DNA of 16,851 nucleotides from positions 1-16,851 of the forward strand of contig JAVHYH010000046.1 in NCBI GenBank assembly GCA_031119155.1, in the 5' to 3' direction. Shown here one piece after another: positions 1 to 6,175 of the stretch (the stretch's first letter is position 1; the number at the start of each line of letters is the position of its first letter). Origin of the DNA: Brevundimonas sp. (GTDB lineage: Bacteria > Pseudomonadota > Alphaproteobacteria > Caulobacterales > Caulobacteraceae). The translations under genes were made by a program, and so were the position numbers. The notes below the pieces were generated by a model that was not told where the DNA came from, searched no databases, and was given only the letters and a program-made list of their open reading frames with translations.

Positions 1-120
1 GGACCCAGCGGCGCCGCGACGGCGGCGAAACACTGAATGTTGAAGGCCGGACAGTAGCGCTTCCGACAGCTTCGCGCTCACGCGCGCCGCTGGGTCCCGA
101 CTTTCGTCGGGATGACGATA
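1..120. repeat. REPIN-like inverted repeat, left part cut by window edge
   Basis: Positions 1-13 (GGACCCAGCGGCG) are the exact reverse complement of 85-97 (CGCCGCTGGGTCC), separated by 71 bp. The right copy continues into a hairpin, TCCCGAC-TTTC-GTCGGGA at 95-112, followed by TGACG. The left copy would be expected to continue outside the window. Pairs of inverted short palindromic units around a short spacer are the usual form of REPIN elements, and GTCGGGACCCAGC-like strings are familiar dispersed intergenic repeats in proteobacteria. No transposase or convincing gene lies inside. The repeat is seen directly; calling it REPIN-like is an inference. Confidence 0.5.
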
Positions 121-136
121 GCATCATGGACAAGCG

Positions 137-168
137 AAAAAGGCCCCGCCGTCGCTGGCGGGGCCTTT
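137..168 (-). terminator. Rho-independent terminator of the cytochrome c gene
   Basis: A 9-bp GC stem GGCCCCGCC/GGCGGGGCC (142-150 with 157-165) has a 6-nt loop and is flanked by A-tract and T-tract. Read on the minus strand, the stem ends in TTTTT (137-141), 18 bp past the cytochrome stop codon. The T-tract on the plus side (166-168) is shorter, so it may also act weakly in the other direction. Confidence 0.85.
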
Positions 169-186
169 CCGTACTCGTCGCGGACC

Positions 187-897
187 CTAGTGGGCCGGAG
201 CGGCCGGGGTCGCCTGCGTGGTCGCCGGAGCGGCGGCCTCGGCGGCCGGAGCGGTCCCTTCCGTGGCGGCGGCGCCTTCAGCGGGGGCGGCGCCCTCGGC
301 CGGGGCTTCGCCTTCCGCCGGAGCGGCGGCGCCCGGCTGGCGCGCGGGATCCGGCGCCGGGATGCCATAGCCGCCCGAACCCTGGCTGCGCAGGTAGGCG
401 ATCAGGTCGATGCGGGTCTGCTGGTCGCGGATGCCGGCGAACGACATCTTGGTGCCGGGCACATAGCGGGCCGGGGCGGTGATGAACTGGTCCAGTTCGT
501 CATAGCCCCAGGTCGGCGCCTCGGCCTTGTGGGCGCTCATGGCGTCCGAATAGGCGAAGCCGCCGCGGTGCATGACCGGACCGCCAACGACGGCCCACAG
601 GTTCGGACCGATCTTGTCCGCGCCGCCCTGATGGACGTCGTGGCAGGCCTGGCAGCGCGCGAAGGCGGCTTCACCCTTGGCCAGATCGGCGGTCGGCAGG
701 ACGGTGCCCCAATCCGGCGGCAGCACCACCTCGGCGGCGCCGCCGGCGGCCTCTTCCGGCGCATCGACGAAATAGCCCATCTTCTCAGGGGCTTCGCTGT
801 GATAGATCGCGCCCGTGATCTGTTGAACGCCGATGATGACCAGGGCGGTCGCCAGCGCAGCGCCCAGAATCTTGTTTCCGTTCAGACTGCCGCTCAT
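187..897 (-). CDS. Membrane-anchored class I cytochrome c (CycM / c552-like)
   Basis: Probable electron carrier between the bc1 complex and a terminal oxidase, held to the periplasmic side of the inner membrane by an uncleaved N-terminal helix. From the chosen start (236 residues) there is a membrane segment at about 9-29, a heme-binding CQACH at 82-86 and the likely axial methionine M151 in GTKMSF. The fold region covers about 70-172. The C-terminal tail (about 182-236) is a disordered Ala/Pro/Glu stretch with repeated PAEGxA units, longer than in most CycM proteins. An in-frame ATG at 936 exists, but the 13 extra residues are polar and a possible -10 box lies between the two starts, so 897 is preferred. 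It diverges from kdsB, an arrangement common in alphaproteobacteria, and ends at a strong terminator. The family is secure; the precise redox partner is inferred. Confidence 0.9.
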   Translation of the reverse strand: MSGSLNGNKILGAALATALVIIGVQQITGAIYHSEAPEKMGYFVDAPEEAAGGAAEVVLPPDWGTVLPTADLAKGEAAFARCQACHDVHQGGADKIGPNLWAVVGGPVMHRGGFAYSDAMSAHKAEAPTWGYDELDQFITAPARYVPGTKMSFAGIRDQQTRIDLIAYLRSQGSGGYGIPAPDPARQPGAAAPAEGEAPAEGAAPAEGAAATEGTAPAAEAAAPATTQATPAAPAH

Positions 898-918
898 CGA
901 GTCGTCGCATCCCGTATT

Positions 919-926
919 GTTATGGC
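919..926 (-). promoter_or_regulatory. Possible -10 box of the cytochrome c gene
   Basis: The minus strand reads GCCATAAC, matching 7 of 8 positions of the Caulobacter -10 consensus GCTANAWC. It would start transcription about 15 nt before the ATG at 897. No convincing -35 box was found, so confidence is low. Confidence 0.3.
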
Positions 927-953
927 CTTGTCGCACAGGCGACCGGCGAATTC

Positions 954-982
954 TTGCGTGGCCGTGTCTTACACGCTAGCGC
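954..982 (+). promoter_or_regulatory. Possible kdsB promoter
   Basis: TTGCGTG (954-960), a 14-nt spacer and GCTAGCGC (975-982) resemble the Caulobacter TTGACGS / GCTANAWC pattern; the -10 part matches 6 of 8 positions. Initiation near 989 would give a leader of about 60 nt to kdsB. This is a pattern match only. Confidence 0.35.
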
Positions 983-1048
983 GACCTTCGCAACCGGCCC
1001 GGATCGACGTTTCAGCGTGTCCGGCGTTACAGGTCACGAGGCAGTCCG

Positions 1049-1780
1049 ATGAATCCATTGATAATGATTCCTGCTCGCATGGCGGCGACCCGTCTGCCGG
1101 ACAAGCCGCTGGCCGATATCGGCGGCAAGCCGATGATCGTCCGCGCTTATGAACAGGCCGCCCTGTCTGGACTTCAGGTCGCCGTGGCGGCCGGGGATCA
1201 AGCCATCGTGGACGCCATCGAGGCCATCGGCGGGGTCGCCGTCCTGACCGATCCGGACCTGCCCTCGGGCTCGGATCGAATTCGCGCCGCGCTGGAAGCC
1301 ATCGACCCGGACGGCGCCTTTGATGCGGTGATCAACCTGCAGGGCGACATGCCCTTCGCCGATCCCGGCCTTGCCACCGCGTGCGCTGCCCTGCTGCATG
1401 GCCAGCCGGACTGCGACATCGCCACCCTGGTCGCGCCCGAGGCCGATGCCTCCGACCGCGCCAATCCGGATGTGGTCAAGGCGGTGCTGGCCCTGAACGA
1501 AGGCGAGCGCCACGGCCGCGCCCTCTACTTCACCCGCTCGACCCTGTACGGCGACGCCCCCGTCTGGCGGCACATCGGCCTGTACGGCTACCGCCGCGAG
1601 GCCCTGCTGAAATTCTGCGCCGCCCCGCCGTCGCCGCTGGAGAAGCGCGAGAAGCTGGAGCAACTGAGGGCGCTGGAAATGGGCCTGCAGATCTGGGCTG
1701 CGGTGATCGACGAGGCCCCGCTGTCGGTCGACAATCCGGCGGATCTGGAGGCGGCTCGCAAGGAGGCGGCGAGGAGTTAG
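1049..1780 (+). CDS. kdsB: 3-deoxy-manno-octulosonate cytidylyltransferase (CMP-Kdo synthetase)
   Basis: Cytosolic enzyme that couples Kdo to CMP from CTP, activating the sugar for the LPS inner core. At 243 residues it has the normal family length. It carries the N-terminal nucleotidyltransferase signature IPARMAATRLPDKPL (7-21), LQGDMP (97-102) in place of the usual VQGDEP metal/nucleotide loop, the conserved RHIGLYGYR (174-182), and the C-terminal VDNPADLE (227-234) matching the family's VDTPEDLE. The ATG at 1049 begins directly at the conserved first strand, so no longer start is needed. The stop codon lies inside the first 7-nt unit of the 1774-1846 inverted repeat, so the mRNA 3' end is part of that hairpin. 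The gene diverges from the cytochrome and converges on nudC. The CTP-loop change D-E-P to D-M-P is notable, but alignment identity elsewhere is clear. Confidence 0.95.
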   Translation: MNPLIMIPARMAATRLPDKPLADIGGKPMIVRAYEQAALSGLQVAVAAGDQAIVDAIEAIGGVAVLTDPDLPSGSDRIRAALEAIDPDGAFDAVINLQGDMPFADPGLATACAALLHGQPDCDIATLVAPEADASDRANPDVVKAVLALNEGERHGRALYFTRSTLYGDAPVWRHIGLYGYRREALLKFCAAPPSPLEKREKLEQLRALEMGLQIWAAVIDEAPLSVDNPADLEAARKEAARS

Positions 1781-1846
1781 GGCTTAGGGCGTAGGAATTA
1801 GCCGAGCGGCGCAGCCTCTAATTCCTAACTCCTAATTCCTAAGCCC
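1774..1846. repeat. Heptad-unit inverted repeat between kdsB and nudC, probable bidirectional terminator
   Basis: The left arm is four consecutive 7-nt units: GAGTTAG, GGCTTAG, GGCGTAG, GAATTAG (1774-1801). The right arm is CTAATTC, CTAACTC, CTAATTC, CTAAGCC (1818-1845), around a GC-rich loop of 16 nt. The innermost units pair perfectly; outer ones pair in part or in shifted register (GGCTTAG with CTAAGCC). The element overlaps the kdsB stop codon and ends 2 nt before the nudC stop codon. The same design recurs at 4982-5061. Confidence 0.8.
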
Positions 1847-1847
1847 T

Positions 1848-2780
1848 TCAGACGTCGAATCCGTCCACCCACGCCTGAATCAGCGTGCGCGCAATGGCGA
1901 TCCGGGGCGGCGCCTTGATCGTGGGGTGCGTGCCGTCGAGGCAGGCCTTGGCCTCCGCCCGCGTCAGCCACGCCACCGCCTCCAGCTCCGTCTGATCCGG
2001 TCGTGCGTCATCGGAATCCACCTCGGCGAACAGGCCGATCATCAGCTGCGACGGGAAGGGCCAGGGCTGGCTGGAATGGTAGCGAACCTTTGTCGCCGTC
2101 AGCCCCGCCTCCTCGGCGATCTCGCGGGCGCAGCCTTCCTCGATGCTCTCGCCGGGCTCCAGGAACCCCGCCAGCGCCGACATCCGGCCCTCCGGCCAGG
2201 CCGCCTGACGGCCCAGCAGGCAGCGGTCCTCGGCGCCGCCCTTATGGATCACCAGCATGATGGTCACCGGGTCGACGCGCGGGAAATGCTCGGTCTTGCA
2301 GGCCGGGCAGATGCGTTTCCAGCCGCCGGACGCCGTGTCGCTGGCGTGACCGCAGGCGGCGCAGAAGCCGTGCCGCGCGCGCCAGTCGAACAGGCTCTTG
2401 GCCAGCCCCGCCATCGCCGCGTCCGCGCCCGGCAGCACCCCGGCCGCCTCGCGCATGTCCATAAAGGCGCCCAGCCCCTGCAGCGGTCCCGCCGCCGGAT
2501 CGACCGGTCCCTCGATCTCCACCGCGAAGACCGGGGCCTCTTTCCACAGGCCCAGAAACACCTCCCGGTCCGGCACGATGTCGCGGGCATGGTCCAGCGA
2601 CAGCCATTGCAGGCGCGGCCCGTCCGCATGGTCCTCGACCAGCGGCTTCCCCTGCCAGAGGGCCATCGCCAGCGCTTCGGGATTGCCCGCCTGCTCGGCC
2701 AGCCATGCAGGATCGTTGCGCCGATCCCCCGCCCGATCGAGCGGATTGCCGGCGAAGGTGTTCTGGATCGACAGGGGCAT
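1848..2780 (-). CDS. nudC: NAD(+) diphosphatase / NAD-cap hydrolase (Nudix)
   Basis: Hydrolyses NADH/NAD to NMN(H) and AMP; family members also remove NAD caps from RNA 5' ends. From the chosen start it is 310 residues: an N-terminal NUDIX-like domain (about 1-125), a zinc ribbon with C140, C143, C158 and C161, and a Nudix box at 205-227 (G-x5-E-x7-REIAEEAGL). The NudC-specific SQPWPFPSQ follows at 237-245. A longer reading from an ATG at 2831 would add 17 basic residues, but it would run through the ffs promoter and reach the edge of the divergent SRP RNA. The start at 2780 (MPLSIQNTF) matches where the family begins, though no strong Shine-Dalgarno site is visible for either. It is convergent with kdsB across the heptad repeat. 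Confidence 0.93.
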   Translation of the reverse strand: MPLSIQNTFAGNPLDRAGDRRNDPAWLAEQAGNPEALAMALWQGKPLVEDHADGPRLQWLSLDHARDIVPDREVFLGLWKEAPVFAVEIEGPVDPAAGPLQGLGAFMDMREAAGVLPGADAAMAGLAKSLFDWRARHGFCAACGHASDTASGGWKRICPACKTEHFPRVDPVTIMLVIHKGGAEDRCLLGRQAAWPEGRMSALAGFLEPGESIEEGCAREIAEEAGLTATKVRYHSSQPWPFPSQLMIGLFAEVDSDDARPDQTELEAVAWLTRAEAKACLDGTHPTIKAPPRIAIARTLIQAWVDGFDV

Positions 2781-2805
2781 GACGCCCTGTCTAGCAAGGC
2801 GGCGC

Positions 2806-2834
2806 TTGCATCGGCGAGCCCAAACCGCCATATC
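2806..2834 (+). promoter_or_regulatory. Promoter of the SRP RNA gene
   Basis: TTGCATC (2806-2812), a 14-nt spacer and GCCATATC (2827-2834). The -10 element matches 7 of 8 positions of the Caulobacter consensus GCTANAWC, and the spacing is within the N10-14 rule. Predicted initiation at about 2841 coincides with the first base pairs of the SRP RNA helix. Confidence 0.65.
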
Positions 2835-2840
2835 CCGCCT

Positions 2841-2930
2841 CGGAGATCGCGGGCGAAGGCTTCGCCAATCTGGTCAGGGCCGGAAGGCAGCAGCCACAAC
2901 GAATTCCCCTTCGGGTCGCGGTCTCCACCT
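2841..2930 (+). ncRNA. ffs: Small bacterial signal recognition particle RNA (4.5S)
   Basis: RNA scaffold of the signal recognition particle; binds Ffh and speeds its GTPase cycle with FtsY during co-translational membrane targeting. The diagnostic domain IV is present: GGTCAGG (2872-2878), a GCC-GGAA-GGC tetraloop hairpin (2879-2888) and AGCAGCC (2889-2895). The long stem also folds: GGAGA (2842-2846) with TCTCC (2922-2926), then T2847-G2852 with T2916-G2921, and CGAAGG (2854-2859) with CCTTCG (2908-2913). The exact ends are estimated from the promoter and the helix limits. It lies upstream of dnaX, as in many bacteria. No T-rich terminator follows directly. Confidence 0.92.
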
Positions 2931-2944
2931 CTCCTCATATTTTG

Positions 2945-3045
2945 AAGTGCGCTAACGCTCGCGACGCGGTCGCTCGCTGCTTGAGCGCGGACGCATTCCT
3001 CCCACTTGGGGGAGGGGGACCGCGCGTAGCGTGGTGGAGGGGCGT
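2945..3045. repeat. Palindrome-rich intergenic element between ffs and dnaX
   Basis: This non-coding stretch holds several short palindromes: GCGAC-GCG-GTCGC (2958-2970 region), CCTCCC-ACTTG-GGGGAGG around 2998-3015, and a 7-bp hairpin ACCGCGC-GTA-GCGTGGT at 3019-3035 with one G-T pair, followed by GGAGGGGCG. The CCTCCC...GGGGGACCGC...GTGGTGGAGGGGCG layout resembles dispersed intergenic repeats of related genomes. No gene is visible here. The hairpins are seen directly; being a dispersed family is inferred. Confidence 0.45.
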
Positions 3046-3112
3046 TCGGCCACCCACAACTCCCTTCCGGCGCCCCCTTCGCCCTGACGCCCGCTCACGC
3101 TAGGATCGGCGC

Positions 3113-4981
3113 ATGAGCGACATCGACCCGAATCTGGACGGCCCTCCGTGGGACGAGGACGCCCCCGAGGCGGTCGAGGAACGCGACCCCAATACCGACG
3201 ACATGTTCGGCGCCCCGCCCGCTGCGCCTGAGCCCGCGAAGGAAGTCGCCCTCGCCGAGGCTGCCGCCCCAGCCGCCGCGCCGAAGCGCCCCCCCGCCGC
3301 CGAACCGGTCGAAGACGACGGCGCCGCCTATCAGGTGCTGGCCCGCAAATATCGCCCGCGCACCTTCGAGGACCTGATCGGCCAGGAGGCCATGGTCCGC
3401 ACCCTGACCAACGCCTTCGCCACCGGCCGCATCGCCCACGCCTTCATGCTCACCGGCGTTCGGGGGGTCGGCAAGACGACCACGGCCCGTCTGCTGGCCC
3501 GCGCCCTGAACAACGAGACCGACGTCATTGACCGCCCGTCGCTGGAGCTGTCGGCTGACGGCGTGCACGACGCCGCCATCATGTCCGGCCAGCATATGGA
3601 CGTGATGGAGATGGACGCCGCCTCGCACACCGGCGTCAACGACATCCGCGATATTCTGGAAAGCGTCCGCTACGCCCCGGTCGAGGCGCGCTACAAGGTC
3701 TATGTCCTCGACGAGGTCCACATGCTGTCGACGCAGGCGTTCAACGCCCTGCTGAAGACGCTGGAGGAGCCGCCGCCCCACGCCAAATTCATCTTCGCCA
3801 CCACCGAGATCCGCAAGGTGCCGGTGACCATCCTGTCGCGCTGCCAGCGTTTCGACCTGCGCCGCGTCGAGCCGGAAATCCTCGTCGAGCACCTCGGCCG
3901 CGTCGCGGACCGCGAAGGCATGAAGATCGAGCAGGAGGCCCTGGCCCTTATCGCCCGTTCGGCCGAAGGCTCCGTCCGCGACGGCCTGTCCCTGCTGGAT
4001 CAGGCGCTGGTGCAGGGCGAGCGCGGCGAGACGGTTCAGGCCACGGTCGTGCGCGACATGCTGGGCCTCGCCGACCGCACCCAGACCATCGCCCTGTTCG
4101 AGGCGATCATGGCGGGCCGCACGCCCGAGGCGCTGGAGCTGTTCCGCACCCTCTACGGCTACGGCGCCGATCCGGTGCAGGTCACCAACGACCTGCTCGA
4201 GCATTGCCACGCCGCCTCGGTGGCCAAGATGCTGGGGCCGAACGCCACCCGCCTGCCCAATGATCAGGCCCAGAAGCTGACGGCGCTGGGCGCGGTCATC
4301 TCGGCGGGAACCCTGTCGCGCACCTGGCAGATGCTGCTCAAGGCGCTGGACGAGGTCCGTCGCGCGCCCAATCCTGCCGACGCCGTGGAAATGGCCATCG
4401 TCCGTCTGGCCTATGCGGCCGACCTGCCGGGACCGGAAGAGGCGCTCAAGGCCCTGCGGGATGGAGAACCGGTCGGCGGCGGTCCGGGCTCGGGCCAGCG
4501 TGTCGGCGGCGGGGGAGGGGGCGGCGCCTCGGCCCAGCTGGCTGTCCGTCCTATGGCCGCGCCCGCCTTGCCGGACCCGCAGACCTTCGAACAGGTCGTC
4601 GCCCTGATCGGGGAGAAGCGCGAGGTCGGGCTGCAGATGGACGTGCAGCGCTTCGTGAAACCGGTGGCCTTCAAGCCCGGCGCCATCACCTATGAAAGCG
4701 CGCCCGGCGCCCCCTTCGATCTGGCCCGCCGCCTGTCCGGCCGCCTGCGCGAATGGACCGGCCGCACCTGGCTGATCGCCGCCAACGGTCAGGGCGGCGG
4801 CGAGACCATCATCGAGATCGACAAGCGCAAACGCGCCCAGGAGCGCGCCGAGGTCGAGGCCGATCCCTTCGTCATGGCCATCATGGAAGCCTTCCCCGGC
4901 GCGAAGATCGGCGAAATCCGCGTCACCGCCGCCCCAGTGGAGCTGCCGGTGATCCCGGATGAGGGGGATGAGGAGGACTAG
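3113..4981 (+). CDS. dnaX: DNA polymerase III subunits gamma/tau
   Basis: AAA+ clamp-loader subunit that opens and loads the beta clamp; the tau form also ties the polymerase core to the helicase. At 622 residues it has an acidic, Pro/Ala-rich extension (1-70), Walker A GVRGVGKT (115-122), Walker B VYVLDEVHM (196-204), the SRC arginine-finger motif (242-244) and the collar domain to about 440. A glycine tract follows (455-471), then the tau-specific C-terminal region. The usual four-cysteine zinc module after Walker A is absent: there is no cysteine between 122 and 242. No A6-type frameshift site is visible, so a gamma form, if made, more likely arises by proteolysis at the glycine tract, as known for Caulobacter ClpXP. 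The AGGA at 3102-3105 supports the ATG at 3113. The stop codon abuts the heptad repeat. Confidence 0.96.
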   Translation: MSDIDPNLDGPPWDEDAPEAVEERDPNTDDMFGAPPAAPEPAKEVALAEAAAPAAAPKRPPAAEPVEDDGAAYQVLARKYRPRTFEDLIGQEAMVRTLTNAFATGRIAHAFMLTGVRGVGKTTTARLLARALNNETDVIDRPSLELSADGVHDAAIMSGQHMDVMEMDAASHTGVNDIRDILESVRYAPVEARYKVYVLDEVHMLSTQAFNALLKTLEEPPPHAKFIFATTEIRKVPVTILSRCQRFDLRRVEPEILVEHLGRVADREGMKIEQEALALIARSAEGSVRDGLSLLDQALVQGERGETVQATVVRDMLGLADRTQTIALFEAIMAGRTPEALELFRTLYGYGADPVQVTNDLLEHCHAASVAKMLGPNATRLPNDQAQKLTALGAVISAGTLSRTWQMLLKALDEVRRAPNPADAVEMAIVRLAYAADLPGPEEALKALRDGEPVGGGPGSGQRVGGGGGGGASAQLAVRPMAAPALPDPQTFEQVVALIGEKREVGLQMDVQRFVKPVAFKPGAITYESAPGAPFDLARRLSGRLREWTGRTWLIAANGQGGGETIIEIDKRKRAQERAEVEADPFVMAIMEAFPGAKIGEIRVTAAPVELPVIPDEGDEED

Positions 4982-5061
4982 GAGTTAGTGAGTAGGGCGT
5001 AGGAATTAGACGCAGAGCAACACGTCTGCCTTCCTAATTCCTACGCCTTAACTCCTAACTC
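4982..5061. repeat. Second heptad-unit inverted repeat, between dnaX and the reductase
   Basis: The left arm is GAGTTAG, TGAGTAG, GGCGTAG, GAATTAG (4982-5009). The right arm is CTAATTC, CTACGCC, TTAACTC, CTAACTC (5034-5061). Units 1, 3 and 4 pair perfectly with their partners. The loop contains a further small inverted repeat, AGACG/CGTCT. The element starts 1 nt after the dnaX stop codon and ends 1 nt before the stop codon of the reductase. It shares units and layout with 1774-1846 and probably terminates transcription from both sides. Confidence 0.8.
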
Positions 5062-5062
5062 C

Positions 5063-5677
5063 TCAAAGAACCTCCGCCGCCTCCTCGAAGCTCAGCCGCG
5101 GCGAGCGCGGGAACAGGTTTTCGTCCGAGCCGTAGCCCAGGTTCATGATGAAGTTCGGCTCGACGTTGGAGTCCGGGAAGAACTCGGCCTTCACCGCCGC
5201 GGCGTCGAAGCCCGACATCGGGCCGACGTCCAGACCCAGCGCCCGCGCGGCGATAGTCAGATAGCCGCCCTGCAGCGAGCTGTTGCGGAAGGCGCTCTCG
5301 CGGCGCATCGCCTCGTCGCCAAACCAGTCCTTCGCGCCCGGCGCGTGCGGGAACAGGGTCGGCAGGTGTTCGTGGAAGTCGAGGTCCTGGCCGATGATCA
5401 CGGTCACCGGCGCCTGGGCCGTCTTGGCCTGATTACCTTCGCTCATCAGCGGGATCAGGCGCGCCTTGGCCTCCGGCGAGGTGACGAAGACGAAGCGGGC
5501 CGGGGTGTTGTTCACCGCCGTGGGTCCGAATTTGGTCAGGTCGTACAGCTTGCGCAGCAGAGCCTCGGGCACCGGGCGATCCGTCCAGCCGTTCCGGCTG
5601 CGGGCTTCGGTGAAGAGTTGGGCGAGGGCGGCGTCGGAAAGCGGGGCGTCGCGATCGGTCAGGGCGTCAAAGGCCAT
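5063..5677 (-). CDS. RutE/HadB-like NAD(P)H nitroreductase (malonic semialdehyde reductase family)
   Basis: FMN-dependent reductase of the nitroreductase superfamily. Over its 204 residues it follows E. coli RutE closely: LFTEARSRNGW (21-31), KFGPTAVNNTPARFVF (49-64), LFPHAP (108-113), AFRNSSLQGGYL (129-140), GLDVGPMSGFD (148-158) and PRLSFEEA (193-200). RutE reduces malonic semialdehyde in pyrimidine breakdown, but no other rut gene is nearby, so the true substrate is open. The start at 5677 has an excellent GGAGGGA site at the right distance; longer upstream reading is out of character. It lies in reverse orientation between dnaX and ybaB, which are usually adjacent. That suggests a local insertion or rearrangement. 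It is convergent with dnaX and divergent from ybaB. Confidence 0.87.
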   Translation of the reverse strand: MAFDALTDRDAPLSDAALAQLFTEARSRNGWTDRPVPEALLRKLYDLTKFGPTAVNNTPARFVFVTSPEAKARLIPLMSEGNQAKTAQAPVTVIIGQDLDFHEHLPTLFPHAPGAKDWFGDEAMRRESAFRNSSLQGGYLTIAARALGLDVGPMSGFDAAAVKAEFFPDSNVEPNFIMNLGYGSDENLFPRSPRLSFEEAAEVL

Positions 5678-5840
5678 CGAATGGTCCCTCCAGAAAATCA
5701 AACTGCAACAGCAGCGGATGCGAAATAAGAGGGTGGGCCTGCGGCGCCAAGGGGTTCTGGAACATTTTCTGTTACGGATCGTCGTTCTGTCGCGCGCCAA
5801 CCCCCTGTCGCCCGCGCGTCGAACCGCCTATCTAGGGGGC

Positions 5841-6170
5841 ATGAAAGACCTCAACGCCCTCATGCAGCAGGCCCAGCAGATGCAGCAGCGTCTGCAGGAC
5901 GCCCAGGCCAAAATGGCCGACACCTCCGCCTCCGGCACGTCCGGCGGCGGCCTCGTCACCGTCTCCCTCAAGGGCGCGGGCGAGATCACCGGCATCGCCA
6001 TCGACGACAGCCTGATGGCCCCCGGCGAGGGCGAAATCCTCGCCGACCTGATCGTCGCCGCCCACGCCGACGCCAAGCGCAAGCTGGACGAGGTCAACGC
6101 CGCCCTGATGCGCGAGGCCGCCGGCCCGATGGCGGGGATGAACATCCCCGGCATGCCCAAGCTGTTCTGA
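5841..6170 (+). CDS. YbaB/EbfC family nucleoid-associated protein
   Basis: Small DNA-binding protein, usually a homodimer, that coats the nucleoid; genetically tied to recR and dnaX in many bacteria. At 109 residues it has the family length: an N-terminal helix rich in Gln/Met (MKDLNALMQQAQQMQQRLQD), a central strand pair with SGGGLVTVSLKGAGEITGIAID, a long helix ADAKRKLDEVNAALM and a Gly/Met/Pro tail ending IPGMPKLF. The ATG at 5841 was chosen because the conserved protein begins there. A G-run lies directly against it, too close for a standard Shine-Dalgarno site, so a short or absent leader is possible. The 163-bp gap upstream (5678-5840) must hold promoters for this gene and for the reductase; I could not place them firmly. 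Five bp separate it from the next gene. Confidence 0.93.
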   Translation: MKDLNALMQQAQQMQQRLQDAQAKMADTSASGTSGGGLVTVSLKGAGEITGIAIDDSLMAPGEGEILADLIVAAHADAKRKLDEVNAALMREAAGPMAGMNIPGMPKLF

Positions 6171-6175
6171 TCGCC

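Noticed and set aside
112..1152. Long open frame of 346 codons on the plus strand across the cytochrome gene
   Set aside because: It is antisense to a clear cytochrome c with CxxCH motif; the Arg/Gly-rich product has no family sequence. Such frames are expected in DNA this GC-rich.
2781..2831. Longer NudC start at 2831
   Set aside because: It would place the SRP RNA promoter inside the coding region and adds a basic segment not typical of the family; 2780 is preferred.
3095..4210. 371-codon frame antisense to dnaX
   Set aside because: The plus strand encodes DnaX with all AAA+ motifs; the antisense product is low-complexity and lacks a ribosome site.
3113..4981. Programmed frameshift in dnaX as in E. 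coli
   Set aside because: No A-AAA-AAG type slippery run was found near the end of the collar domain; only the glycine-coding tract is there.
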